This document shows positions 49,449 through 57,639 of a stretch of 64,000 nucleotides of DNA, in pieces (position 1 is the stretch's first letter; each line of letters begins with the position of its first letter). Origin of the DNA: Kineosporiaceae bacterium. GTDB taxonomy: Bacteria; Actinomycetota; Actinomycetes; Actinomycetales; Kineosporiaceae. Location of the stretch: assembly GCA_016713225.1 (NCBI GenBank), contig JADJPO010000001.1:124001-188000 (forward strand). Reading direction: 5' to 3'. The translations under genes were made by a program, and so were the position numbers. Below the pieces are notes generated by a model. The model worked only from the letters and a program-made list of their open reading frames with translations, was not told the DNA's origin and searched no databases.

Positions 49449-52043
49449 GTGGCAGGCAGGACGCAGCCGAATCCCGGCGAGCACAACTCCCCGGCGTGGT
49501 GGGACGCCGTGGCGGGACCACACCCGGGCGCCGGTGCCGGCGGGGGACCGTCGGCCGACCCGGCGCCCTATGGGTATCGCCAGGCGGCCTACCCGACCCA
49601 GCAGCCGGGCCATCCCTTCGCGGCGACGCCCGGTGGCTATGAGAGTGGCTATGACGGTGACGGGTACGGCGGCGGCTACGGAGCGGCCCCGGCCCACGTG
49701 CCGACCACCACTCCCGAGGCCTTCTTCTCCCCGGCGGAGCAGGCCGCGGCGCTGGCCGGTGGCGGTTCGGGCGGCGGGTTCGGTGGCGGTTCGGGCGGTG
49801 GTTCACGCCGTGGTGGCGGCGGTTCCGGCACGGGCGGCGGTCGTCGCCGGCTGATCAACTACCCCCGCTCCGGACGCCGCGGCGTGCTGCGCTGGATCCC
49901 GTCCTGGAAGCTCGTGTTCGGCTCCGGTCTCACCGGCCTGGTGGCCCTGATCACCGCGATCGTCGTGTTCTACGTCATGACCCCGATTCCCTCGGTGCAG
50001 GCCAAGGACCTGCCCCAGGTCTCGACCGCGGTCTACTCCGACGGGACCCCGATCGGGCAGTTCAAGGCCACCGAGCGCGTCAACGTCGACCTGAAGCAGG
50101 TGCCGCTGTCCGTCCAGCGCGCCGTCCTGGCCTCGGAGGACCGCACCTTCTACAGCAACGCCGGTATCTCACCGCGCGGCATCGTCCGGGCGGCCTGGAA
50201 CAACGCCCGCGGCGGCTCGCTGCAGGGTGGCTCGACCATCACCCAGCAGTACGTGAAGAACTTCTTCCTGCAGTCCGACCGCAGCGTCTCCCGCAAGGCG
50301 CGTGAGTTCGTGATCTCGCTCAAGGTGGCTCGGGACGTGCCCAAGGAGCAGATCCTGCAGGACTACCTGAACAAGATCTACTTCGGCCGCAACGCGTACG
50401 GCATCCAGGCCGCCTCGCGGGCCTACTTCGGCAAGAGCGTCGGTCAGTTGACCGTGACCGAGGGCGCCTACCTCGCGGGCATCATCAACGGGCCCGAGCT
50501 GTACGACCCGATCGACGGCCCCGAATCGCGTCAGCGAGCCACCATTCGCTGGCAGGGCGTACTGGCCGCCATGGTCGAGGAGACCTGGCTCAGTCCGACC
50601 GAGAAGGCGGCCATCGAGAGCGCCGGACTGCCCAAGGTGAACAAGTCGGCACCACGGCCCGACCTCAGTGGCCAGCGCGGTCACCTGCTGAACATGATCG
50701 CCGCCGAGATCACCGGCAACCCCGAGCTGGGGATCGACCGCGACAAGTTGAACACCGGCGGCTACCTGATCAAGACGACGATCGACAAGAAGCTCACGGC
50801 CAAGGCGGTGGCCGATGTCGACGAGGTGCTCGGTCCGCGCTCGAAGTGGCCCGAGGGCACCCAGGTCGGTCTGGTGACGGTCAAACCCGGGGACGGCGCG
50901 GTGCTGGCCGTGTACGCCGGGGACGACGACACCCAGTACAACGCCGCGACCCAGGCCCAGATCCAGGCCGGCTCGACGTTCAAGGTGTTCGGCCTGATCG
51001 CTGCCCTGGAGGGCAACCCCGAGCAGGAGGGTGCCGAGCCGTTGAACCTGCGCAGCCGGTTCAACGGTCGCAGCCCGTACAAGCTGAAGCAGGCCGATGA
51101 CGGGGGCGCTCAGGAGGCCAAGAACTTCGGCCGGGGCAACGGTGCTCAGTACGGCCAGATCGACCTGCTCACCGCCACGGCCAATTCCGTCAACACGGTG
51201 TACGCCCAGCTGAACGAACGGGTGACGCCGGCGTTCACCCGGTCCGTGGCGGTGCGTGCCGGCCTGCCGGACAAGACGGCCGGTCTGAAGAGCAACCTGC
51301 TCAACATCCTCGGCTCGGCGTCCCCGCACGTGATCGACATGGCGGGCGCGTACGCGACCATCGCGGCCGAGGGCAAGCGGGCCACCCCCTACCTGGTCAC
51401 CGAGATCCTCAGCGTCGACAAGAAGAAGACCTTCTACCAGCACGCCGTCAAGGCCGAGCAGGTCTTCGAGCCGGGTGTCATGGCCGACGCCACCCATGCC
51501 ATGCGCCAGGTGGTGCAACGGGGTAGCGGCAGTTACGCCCAGAACCTGGGCCGGCCGGTGGCCGGCAAGACCGGGACCTCCTCGTCCAACAAGTCGGCCT
51601 GGTTCGTCGGCTTCACCCCGCAGCTGTCCACCGCGGTGGCGCTGTACCGGCCGCTGACCGACAAGAGTGGCAAGTCGATCGAGGGCGAGCTGAAGGGATG
51701 GGGCCGCTACCAGGGCCAGGAGATCGTCGGCGGCACCTTCCCGGTGCGGTTGTGGACGACGTTCATGAAGGACGCCCTCGACGGCGCCGAGAAGAAGCAG
51801 TTCCCCGATCCGGTCTGGGGGGGAGAACTGGTCAACCCGGCGCCCAGGGCGACGCCGACCCCGACGCCCTCCGGTTCGACGCTGCCGACTCCGGACCCGA
51901 ATGCGACCAGCCCGTCGCCGATGCCCCCCTCGCCGATGCCCACCGATCCGTTGCCGCCCACCCCGACGCTGCCGTTCCCCACGCCGACCGGGGACGGCGG
52001 GGCCACCCCGTTGCCGGCCGACCAGGCCGGCGGTCTCGGATGA
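49449..52043 (+). CDS. ponA: Class A penicillin-binding protein (transglycosylase/transpeptidase)
   Basis: A bifunctional peptidoglycan synthase of about 864 residues. It has a Gly/Tyr/Pro-rich cytoplasmic N-terminus, a membrane helix (LTGLVALITAIVVFYVM), a GT51 domain (ASEDRTFYSNAGISPRG, GGSTITQQYVKN, KEQILQDYLNKIYFGRNAYGIQAAS) and a transpeptidase domain with SxxK in AGSTFKVF, SVN in TANSVNTVYA and KTG in AGKTGTSSS; the C-terminus is Pro/Thr-rich. GTG at 49449 (VAGRTQPNP) has GAGGACG upstream. By synteny it corresponds to PonA1 of mycobacteria. The next gene starts in an ATGA overlap. Confidence 0.95.
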   Translation: MAGRTQPNPGEHNSPAWWDAVAGPHPGAGAGGGPSADPAPYGYRQAAYPTQQPGHPFAATPGGYESGYDGDGYGGGYGAAPAHVPTTTPEAFFSPAEQAAALAGGGSGGGFGGGSGGGSRRGGGGSGTGGGRRRLINYPRSGRRGVLRWIPSWKLVFGSGLTGLVALITAIVVFYVMTPIPSVQAKDLPQVSTAVYSDGTPIGQFKATERVNVDLKQVPLSVQRAVLASEDRTFYSNAGISPRGIVRAAWNNARGGSLQGGSTITQQYVKNFFLQSDRSVSRKAREFVISLKVARDVPKEQILQDYLNKIYFGRNAYGIQAASRAYFGKSVGQLTVTEGAYLAGIINGPELYDPIDGPESRQRATIRWQGVLAAMVEETWLSPTEKAAIESAGLPKVNKSAPRPDLSGQRGHLLNMIAAEITGNPELGIDRDKLNTGGYLIKTTIDKKLTAKAVADVDEVLGPRSKWPEGTQVGLVTVKPGDGAVLAVYAGDDDTQYNAATQAQIQAGSTFKVFGLIAALEGNPEQEGAEPLNLRSRFNGRSPYKLKQADDGGAQEAKNFGRGNGAQYGQIDLLTATANSVNTVYAQLNERVTPAFTRSVAVRAGLPDKTAGLKSNLLNILGSASPHVIDMAGAYATIAAEGKRATPYLVTEILSVDKKKTFYQHAVKAEQVFEPGVMADATHAMRQVVQRGSGSYAQNLGRPVAGKTGTSSSNKSAWFVGFTPQLSTAVALYRPLTDKSGKSIEGELKGWGRYQGQEIVGGTFPVRLWTTFMKDALDGAEKKQFPDPVWGGELVNPAPRATPTPTPSGSTLPTPDPNATSPSPMPPSPMPTDPLPPTPTLPFPTPTGDGGATPLPADQAGGLG

Positions 52044-53476
52044 GCGTCAGCGCGCCGTCCCGCAGTGACCCGGTCGCGCGGATGGCCAGTGCCATCGTGG
52101 GCGGCCCGGCCGGACGGCGGCTGGCGGCGGCAGGGTTCTGGCGGGCGTTGCCGGTGCTGGTGCTGATGGCGAGTCTGACCATGATCGGCGCTGTGCTGAC
52201 CAAGCAACACTGCCGCGCCGAGGGCTGGTCGACCCCCGATCACTTCTGGCACGCGTGCTACAGCGACATCCCGGTGCTGTACGTGTCCGAGAGCCTGGGC
52301 ACCAGCGCGCGGCCGTCGCTGATGGACGCCCTGGGGCCGCAGGGGCTGGGGCAGCCGCCGTTGGCCGGCACCGCGATGTGGCTGGTCTCGGGCGTCGTCG
52401 ATGCCACCAGCGGGGTCCGCGGCCGCTACGAGGTGGCGGTGGAGTCGCGGCGGTTCTTCGACGTCTCGGCCGGGGTGCTCACCGCGGTGTTGATCGCTGC
52501 CGTGATCGCGGTGGCTCTGGCGGCCGGACGGCGCCGGCGGTGGGACGCCGCGCATCTCGCCGTCTCGCCGGTGCTGTTGGGCACGGCGCTGATCTCGTAC
52601 GACCTGCTGGCCGTGGCCCTGGTGGCAGGCACCTTCTGGGCCTGGTCACGGTCGCGGCCGGTGGCGGCCGGAGTGCTGCTGGGGTTGGCGGCGACGGCGC
52701 GTCCGGTGGTGGCCGTGGTGGGATTCGCCTTGTTGGGCCTGTGTCTACGGGCCGGGGCGTTGCGGGTCTGGCTGGTGTCGGCCGGCGCGGGCCTTGCGGC
52801 CTGGGTCGGCGTCCGGGTGATCCTGTTCCCCCATCCGGTGCAGGCCCTGAGTGACACCTGGCAGGGCTGGAAGGAATCAGGACCGGGATACGGCTCGCTC
52901 TGGTTGATCCCGTCGCTGTTCTCGCAGAGCCAGCCCACCTCGGCGTCGTGGTGGTACACCGGCGAGGGCATCGGTGGACCCACCTCCACCATGATCACTC
53001 TGTTGGGGCTGTTGGTCGTCGGGGTGGCCACCGTGGCGGTGGCGCTGCTCACCCCGTATCGCCCACGGGTGGCGCACCTGGCCCTGTTCGCCCTGGCCAC
53101 CGGACTGCTCGTGATCAAGTCGCTGCCGCCGCAGCTGGGGTTGTTGCTGCTGCCACTGATCGCCCTGGCCGGGCTGCGCTGGCGTGACCACCTGATCTGG
53201 GCGACGGCCGAACTGGCCTACTTCGTGGGCGTCTGGCTGTACATCGCGGCGGCCGATGCCGCCAACCGTGGTCTGCCCGCGGGGTTCTACCTGGTGCTGA
53301 TCCTGGTGCGCTGCAGCGCGATCGGATGGCTCGCCGTCCAAGCCGTCCGGGCCGCACGCGACCCGGTGCTCGACCCCGTCCGCGTCCCTGTCGACGAGTT
53401 CGAACCGCCCCCGGACGCCGACGACCCCGCCGCCGGCCCGATCGCCTCCCGCCCCGACGCCCTCCTCGCCCGCTGA
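52040..53476 (+). CDS. GT87/DUF2029-like polytopic membrane protein
   Basis: A 478-residue membrane protein with about ten hydrophobic segments. The outer loop after the first helix (TPDHFWHACYSDIPVLYV) and LDVSAGVL-like and WQGWKESGPGYGSLWLIPSL segments resemble DUF2029/GT87 proteins, which use polyprenyl-phosphate sugars; a mannosyltransferase role is an inference. It overlaps ponA by ATGA, so both are produced together, as in the mycobacterial ponA1-Rv0051 arrangement. It may glycosylate a cell envelope component or support PBP function. A charged, Pro-rich tail ends the protein. Confidence 0.8.
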   Translation: MSVSAPSRSDPVARMASAIVGGPAGRRLAAAGFWRALPVLVLMASLTMIGAVLTKQHCRAEGWSTPDHFWHACYSDIPVLYVSESLGTSARPSLMDALGPQGLGQPPLAGTAMWLVSGVVDATSGVRGRYEVAVESRRFFDVSAGVLTAVLIAAVIAVALAAGRRRRWDAAHLAVSPVLLGTALISYDLLAVALVAGTFWAWSRSRPVAAGVLLGLAATARPVVAVVGFALLGLCLRAGALRVWLVSAGAGLAAWVGVRVILFPHPVQALSDTWQGWKESGPGYGSLWLIPSLFSQSQPTSASWWYTGEGIGGPTSTMITLLGLLVVGVATVAVALLTPYRPRVAHLALFALATGLLVIKSLPPQLGLLLLPLIALAGLRWRDHLIWATAELAYFVGVWLYIAAADAANRGLPAGFYLVLILVRCSAIGWLAVQAVRAARDPVLDPVRVPVDEFEPPPDADDPAAGPIASRPDALLAR

Positions 53477-53509
53477 CCTCGAACGCGCTGACCCACTGAC
53501 CCCGAAACA

Positions 53510-53611
53510 AACCCGGTCATGCTCCGCAGGGGACCGCTCGCGCTCCCTGGGTGCGGGGATTTACCGGACAATCCGGACGCCGATCCGTCACCTGGGGAGC
53601 ATGGGCAGGTT
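53510..53611. repeat. 102-bp palindromic intergenic repeat, copy 5
   Basis: Left arm 53510-53530 (AACCCGGTCATGCTCCGCAG) and inverted right arm 53591-53611, with a weaker second left motif (GCTCGCGCTCCCTGGGTG). It lies between the end of the GT87-like gene and rpsF, both rightward. The remaining ~190 bp to rpsF should contain the rpsF promoter and leader; no S6:S18-type leader structure was recognised. Confidence 0.88.
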
Positions 53612-53805
53612 GGTCGCGGCCTCCCTCCACCCCGCCCCGGGGGACACGATTTCGGACTGGCCCACCCCGGCAGGTACTGTGCTCCGCGGACCGGGACGTG
53701 GCGTCCCTGCAGTGGGGACGACCTCGTCACGAATGCCCGACGCAACGACCCTCCTGTCACGGATGGACCGTGACCGCCTTAGACCAGAGGAGGTGGGTTC
53801 TCAGC

Positions 53806-54096
53806 ATGCGTCACTACGAACTGATGGTGATCCTCGACCCCGATCTCGAGGAGCGCACCGTTGCCCCGTCACTCGACAAGTTCCTGAACGTCGTCCGCAA
53901 GGCCGACGGCACCGTCGAGAACGTCAACATCTGGGGCCGGCGCAAGCTGGCCTATGAGATCAAGAAGAAGACCGAGGGCATCTACGCGGTGGTCGACATG
54001 ACCACCGAGCCGGCCGTGGCCAAGGAGCTCGACCGCCAGCTCAACCTCAACGAGGCCGTGCTGCGCACCAAGCTCGTCCGCCCCGGCGCCCGCTGA
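53806..54096 (+). CDS. rpsF: 30S ribosomal protein S6
   Basis: A 96-residue S6 protein: MRHYELMVILDPDLEERTV start, the WGRRKLAYEIKKKTEGIYAV core and LNLNEAVLRTKLVRP end. It binds 16S rRNA with S18 in the small subunit. ATG at 53806 with AGAGGAGG upstream. First gene of the conserved rpsF-ssb-rpsR-rplI cluster. Confidence 0.98.
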   Translation: MRHYELMVILDPDLEERTVAPSLDKFLNVVRKADGTVENVNIWGRRKLAYEIKKKTEGIYAVVDMTTEPAVAKELDRQLNLNEAVLRTKLVRPGAR

Positions 54097-54203
54097 CTGT
54101 CGGACCCTCGAGGTAGATCTGTCGCATCGCCCCCGACCGGGGTGAATCGACCCGATCGCTCGACCCGCAGCGTTCGCCCGAACCCGAGGAAAGCTGGAGT
54201 GCC

Positions 54204-54779
54204 ATGGCCGGCGAAACCGTCGTCACCATCATCGGCAACCTGACCAACGACCCCGAACTGCGCTTCACGCCGTCCGGGGCCGCGGTGGCCAACTTCACTG
54301 TCGCGTCCACCCCTCGCACGTTCGACCGCCAGTCGAACGAGTGGAAGGACGGCGAGACCCTCTTCATGCGCTGCTCGGTGTGGCGGGAGGCAGCCGAGAA
54401 CGCTGCCGAGTCGCTGCAGCGTGGCACTCGCGTCCTGGTCAGCGGCCGGCTCAAGAGCCGGTCGTACGAGACCAAGGAGGGCGAGAAGCGCACGGTGGTC
54501 GAGCTGGACGTCGACGAGGTCGGCCCCTCGCTGCGCTACGCCACCGCCAAGGTCAACCGCACCCAGCGTGGTGGGGGTGGCGGCGGCGGAGGCTTCGGCG
54601 GCGGTGGGGGCGGCTACTCCGGCGGCGGGAGCGGCGGCGGTGGGGGTTACTCCGGCGGGGGTGGTGGCGGCAACGCCTCTCACGGTCCGGCCGACGACCC
54701 CTGGGCCACCGGCCCCTCCGGCGGCGGCGCGTCGTCCGGTGGCGGCTACGGCGGTTCGCACGAGGAGCCCCCGTTCTGA
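54204..54779 (+). CDS. ssb: Single-stranded DNA-binding protein
   Basis: A 191-residue SSB with an N-terminal OB fold (VTIIGNLTNDPELRFTPSGAAVANFTVA; MRCSVWREAAENAAESLQRGTRVLVSGRL), a long Gly-rich linker and the acidic/hydrophobic tail ending EEPPF, which recruits replication and repair partners. It coats single-stranded DNA as a tetramer. The linker is encoded by GGC-rich repeats. ATG at 54204, 107 bp after rpsF. A typical actinobacterial SsbA. Confidence 0.97.
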   Translation: MAGETVVTIIGNLTNDPELRFTPSGAAVANFTVASTPRTFDRQSNEWKDGETLFMRCSVWREAAENAAESLQRGTRVLVSGRLKSRSYETKEGEKRTVVELDVDEVGPSLRYATAKVNRTQRGGGGGGGGFGGGGGGYSGGGSGGGGGYSGGGGGGNASHGPADDPWATGPSGGGASSGGGYGGSHEEPPF

Positions 54780-54803
54780 TCTGCACCATGACCGACCTGC
54801 TCT

Positions 54804-54839
54804 GACCACTGTTCCGATCACTGTTCCGATCACTGTCGA
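54804..54839 (+). repeat. 12-bp tandem repeat between ssb and rpsR
   Basis: Three 12-bp units, GACCACTGTTCC, GATCACTGTTCC, GATCACTGTCGA, in the short untranslated gap between ssb and rpsR. Another member of the 12-bp repeats scattered through the window. Confidence 0.8.
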
Positions 54840-54901
54840 ACCACGACCATCCCGGGCTCGCCTCGAGCCGGCCCGGGCTCTTCGAGGAGGAGAGCACCAC
54901 G

Positions 54902-55138
54902 ATGGCCAAGCCACCTGTCCGCAAGCCCAAGAAGAAGTCCAACCCGCTGAAGTCCGCCGGGGTCGAGCGGGTGGACTACAAGGACGTCACCGTCCTGCGT
55001 AAGTTCATCTCCGACCGCGGCAAGATCCGGGCCCGCCGGGTCACCGGCGTGACCGTGCAGCAGCAGCGTGAGATCGCCAAGGCGGTCAAGAACGCCCGCG
55101 AGATGGCGCTGCTGCCGTACTCGAGCTCGGCTCGCTGA
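54902..55138 (+). CDS. rpsR: 30S ribosomal protein S18, zinc-ligand-free type
   Basis: A 78-residue S18. The core YKDVTVLRKFISDRGKIRARRVTGV and QQQREIAKAVKNAREMALLPY is complete, but the N-terminal stretch KKKSNPLKSAG has no cysteines where zinc-binding S18 forms carry C-x2-C. Cysteine-free S18 forms can replace zinc ones under zinc limitation; here it occupies the main locus. ATG at 54902 with GAGGAGGAGAG upstream. Confidence 0.97.
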   Translation: MAKPPVRKPKKKSNPLKSAGVERVDYKDVTVLRKFISDRGKIRARRVTGVTVQQQREIAKAVKNAREMALLPYSSSAR

Positions 55139-55157
55139 GTCAGGAGGAGGAGAACCG

Positions 55158-55607
55158 ATGAAGCTCATCCTGACCCAGGAGGTCACCGGCCTCGGTACCC
55201 CCGGTGACGTCGTCGACGTCAAGGACGGGTACGGCCGCAACTACCTGCTGCCCCGTGGTCTGGCCGTGGCCTGGACCAAGGGCGGCGAGAAGCAGGTCGC
55301 CTCGATCCAGGCCGCGCGCTCGGCGCGTGAGGTCGCCTCGCTCGAGGAGGCGCAGAGCATTCGCGCCACCCTCGAGGGCAAGCCGGTCACCCTGACCGTG
55401 CGGGCCGGCACCAACGGCCGGCTGTTCGGTGCGGTCACCACCGCGGACGTCGCAGCGGCCGTGGCCGCTGTCGGTGGCCCGCAGGTCGACCGCCGCAAGG
55501 TCGAGCTGACCCAGCCGATCAAGTCGACCGGTGACTACACGGTCAGCGTGCGGCTGCACCCCGAGGTGGCCGCCAAGGTCGCCGTCAAGGTTGTCGCCGG
55601 CGCCTGA
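55158..55607 (+). CDS. rplI: 50S ribosomal protein L9
   Basis: A 149-residue L9 with the N-terminal domain (MKLILTQEVTGLGTPGDVVDVKDGYGRNYLLPRGLAV), a long connecting helix and the C-terminal rRNA-binding domain. It follows rpsR by 19 bp with a GGAGGAGGAG ribosome binding site. Last gene of the cluster, followed by a strong terminator. Confidence 0.98.
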   Translation: MKLILTQEVTGLGTPGDVVDVKDGYGRNYLLPRGLAVAWTKGGEKQVASIQAARSAREVASLEEAQSIRATLEGKPVTLTVRAGTNGRLFGAVTTADVAAAVAAVGGPQVDRRKVELTQPIKSTGDYTVSVRLHPEVAAKVAVKVVAGA

Positions 55608-55631
55608 TCAGCGCAGTTCCACAGAACGCCG

Positions 55632-55677
55632 CGAAGGGGGCGGTGTCGGGCCTCGGGCTCCGACACCGCCCCCTTCG
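55632..55677 (+). terminator. Strong hairpin terminator after rplI
   Basis: An 18-bp perfect stem (arm CGAAGGGGGCGGTGTCGG) with a 10-nt loop, 25 bp past the rplI stop. No long U-run. It separates the ribosomal cluster from the convergent fasciclin gene and could serve both. Confidence 0.85.
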
Positions 55678-55710
55678 TCGTGACCTCGCCCTATGCGGGC
55701 GCCGAGCGCG

Positions 55711-56376
55711 TCACAGGTCGAGCGGACGCAGCACCCGGTTGATGCCGTGGGCGATCTGCTTGTTGCCCTTGTTCAGGTCGAGCTGGCTGCGCAGCAGGTA
55801 CGGGTTGGCGTCGGTGCGGTCGTTGTCCTTCAGTTCGACCGTGACCGGGTGGCGGTCGCGGACGAGTACCCGGAACGAGGCGCCCGGCAGAGCGGTCGAC
55901 ACCTGGGCGTTCCGGGGTAGGGCGAGAGCCTGCTTCGCGGTGATGGTCGCACCCGGGACCACGTGGTAGAGCAGCACCTTCTCGATGGTGTCCACCCCGA
56001 CCTTGGTGGCCAGGTCGGTGAAGACCGCTTTCTCGGAGTGGTAGCGCTTGTGGAAGAGGTCGCTGGCCAGTCGCTGGAAGGCGCGGTCGTTGGGCGCGAA
56101 GACCGTGATCGCCGTCCCGCCCTGGGTGATCACCTTGACCGGGCTGTTCGGCTTGGCCTTCAGGACGGCGAGCGCCGCCTCGGTCACGATGTCGTAGTCA
56201 CGCCAGTTGTGGTCGAACTGGTTGCCGTCCGAGGTCAGGACGGCGGCCAGACTGCGGGTGCCGTGCGATGCTGCGGGAGCTGCGGACGGCGCGGCGGCCT
56301 GGGCGGGCGCTGCCAGACCGGTCAGGCCCACTCCTGCGGCAACCAGTCCGGTGACGATCCGGCGAACGTATTTCAT
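55711..56376 (-). CDS. Secreted fasciclin (FAS1) domain protein
   Basis: A 221-residue protein with a signal peptide (RRIVTGLVAAGVGLTGLAAPAQA, cleavage probably after AQA) and one FAS1 domain: ITVFAPNDRAFQRLASD, VLLYHVVPGATITAKQAL and a closing HGINRVLRPLDL segment. FAS1 domains mediate adhesion or ligand binding outside the cell; mycobacterial MPT70/MPT83 are relatives. ATG at 56376 with AAGGAGCG upstream; the frame continues to 56814 without support. It appears alone, convergent with rplI. Confidence 0.93.
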   Translation of the reverse strand: MKYVRRIVTGLVAAGVGLTGLAAPAQAAAPSAAPAASHGTRSLAAVLTSDGNQFDHNWRDYDIVTEAALAVLKAKPNSPVKVITQGGTAITVFAPNDRAFQRLASDLFHKRYHSEKAVFTDLATKVGVDTIEKVLLYHVVPGATITAKQALALPRNAQVSTALPGASFRVLVRDRHPVTVELKDNDRTDANPYLLRSQLDLNKGNKQIAHGINRVLRPLDL

Positions 56377-56543
56377 GACGCGCTCCTTGGTCGGGGTGGG
56401 GGTCACGAGCTGTTGCCGGGGTATTCGGAGCCAGGGGCATGTTCGGATGCACGGAATCGTCCCCAACGTCGTCGGGGACCATTCGCGCGGCCCGGACGAG
56501 TCGGAGGAAGCGAGGTGTGGCCGAGGTGGTCGAACCGAACCAG

Positions 56544-56578
56544 AAGGGGGGTCCGGGCACCTGGCCCGAACCCCCCTT
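56544..56578 (-). terminator. Hairpin terminator after the MT0933-like gene
   Basis: A 14-bp stem (AAGGGGGGTCCGGG paired with CCCGAACCCCCCTT, one mismatch) lies about 20 bp past the stop of the small leftward gene at 56600-56767. It is likely the terminator of that gene. Confidence 0.7.
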
Positions 56579-56599
56579 GACTGACCAGCAGGTGCCGGT

Positions 56600-56767
56600 T
56601 CAGCTCTCCTGGAGCTTGTCCTTGACGAAGCTCTGCGCCTGATCGACCTTGTCGGCGAACTTGCCGTCGGTCTTCTCGTCGACCAGGTCCCCGGCCTTCT
56701 CGACCGCTGCCTCGACCTTGTCCGCGTGCTGCTCGGCCAGATCCTTGGCCTTGTCCAGGAATCCCAT
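56600..56767 (-). CDS. Small MT0933-like antitoxin family protein
   Basis: A 55-residue, highly charged, probably helical protein: MGFLDKAKDLAEQHADKVEAA, then EKAGDLVDEKTDGKFADKVDQAQ, ending KLQES. This pattern (G-F-x-D-K-A-K...K-x-D-x-A-x2-K-A-G-D) is that of the short MT0933/Rv0909-type proteins often annotated as antitoxins in actinobacteria. ATG at 56767 with GAGGAGAGC upstream. No toxin partner (Rv0910-like) is adjacent, so a stress-related or other role is equally possible. Confidence 0.85.
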   Translation of the reverse strand: MGFLDKAKDLAEQHADKVEAAVEKAGDLVDEKTDGKFADKVDQAQSFVKDKLQES

Positions 56768-56858
56768 TGCGCTCTCCTCGTGCTGCCGGGTGTCGATCCG
56801 CCCACCCTAACCACCCCGGCTTCCCACCCGGCTGCCCAAACCGGCTCCGCCCGGCCCC

Positions 56859-56961
56859 AACCGGCTCATGCTCCGCTGGTGACTGATCATGACCATCTGA
56901 CATCGATGTCAGCTCGTCTGCCAGGGAGTATGAGCCGTCGTCTGCGGAGCATGAGCGGGTT
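56859..56961. repeat. 103-bp palindromic intergenic repeat, copy 6
   Basis: Left arm 56859-56879 (AACCGGCTCATGCTCCGCTG) and inverted right arm 56942-56961; an additional inverted motif (CAGGGAGTATGAGCCG) lies just inside the right arm. It sits between the MT0933-like gene and the PadR gene, both leftward. Confidence 0.9.
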
Positions 56962-57024
56962 GGGAGCGGCTACCCCGCGGGGGAGGCGCGCCGGCAGGTC
57001 CACCTGCCGTGGAGAACCTCTCGT

Positions 57025-57576
57025 TCACACCTGGTCGAGCATCGCCAGTGCCTCGGTGGCCCAGGCCAGCTGGGCCGCGGCGGTGTGCTGTCCGGCAGCG
57101 ATCGTGAGCAGCCAGAACGGTGCGTCCGGCACCGACACGGCCTCGTCGGTGGCGATCTCGGCCTCGACCTCGGCTCGCAGCCTCGCGTAGTGCTGCACTG
57201 CTGCCTCGGCGTCGTCCCGAGCCCCTTCGAGCAGGTCTCGGCACGCCGGCACCCCGAGCTGGCGGCCGAAGAACAGCCGCAGCAGCAGCCCGTCGCGGCG
57301 GGGAGCAGGTTCGAAGGGCTCGGCGAGCAGCTCACGCAACCGCGCGCTGCCGGCCTCGGTGAGCTCGAACCGGCTGCCCGACGTCCGGCCGGGTTCGGTT
57401 CGCCGCACCGCACCCTCGGCCTCGAGCGTGGCCAGGGCCGGGTAGATCTGGCCGAAACTCTCACGCCAGAAGTGGCCGAGGGTCTCGGTGATGGCCTGAC
57501 GCAGGGCGTAGCCCGTCATCGGCTCGACCGAGAGGGCGCCGAGCACGGCCAGCTGGGTCTGTGAGGAACGGGCCAT
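57025..57576 (-). CDS. PadR family transcriptional regulator
   Basis: A 183-residue regulator with the PadR winged helix (LAVLGALSVEPMTGYALRQAITETLGHFWRESFGQIYPALATLEAEG; SRFELTEAGSARLRELL) and a C-terminal helical dimerisation domain (DLLEGARDDAEAAVQHYARLRAEVE). It diverges from a membrane protein/CPBP protease pair, and two operator-like palindromes lie between the two starts, so it probably represses both units. ATG at 57576. Its inducer is unknown. Confidence 0.92.
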   Translation of the reverse strand: MARSSQTQLAVLGALSVEPMTGYALRQAITETLGHFWRESFGQIYPALATLEAEGAVRRTEPGRTSGSRFELTEAGSARLRELLAEPFEPAPRRDGLLLRLFFGRQLGVPACRDLLEGARDDAEAAVQHYARLRAEVEAEIATDEAVSVPDAPFWLLTIAAGQHTAAAQLAWATEALAMLDQV

Positions 57577-57585
57577 GCCTTGACT

Positions 57586-57626
57586 ATATCTGGGAGATAT
57601 CTCTATGGTCAGCTATCTACCAGATA
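57586..57626. promoter_or_regulatory. Two palindromic PadR-type operators in the divergent promoter
   Basis: Site 1 (57586-57600) has arms ATATCT / AGATAT around GGG; site 2 (57614-57626) has TATCT / AGATA around ACC. Centres are 27 bp apart. They lie between the PadR ATG and the start of the rightward membrane protein gene, a position suited to autorepression and repression of the target. Confidence 0.75.
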
Positions 57627-57639
57627 CCTGGAGGTCCTC

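Noticed and set aside
56600..56767. Complete toxin-antitoxin pair around the MT0933-like small protein
   Set aside because: Neither neighbour resembles the toxin partner; the genes beside it are a fasciclin protein and a PadR regulator.
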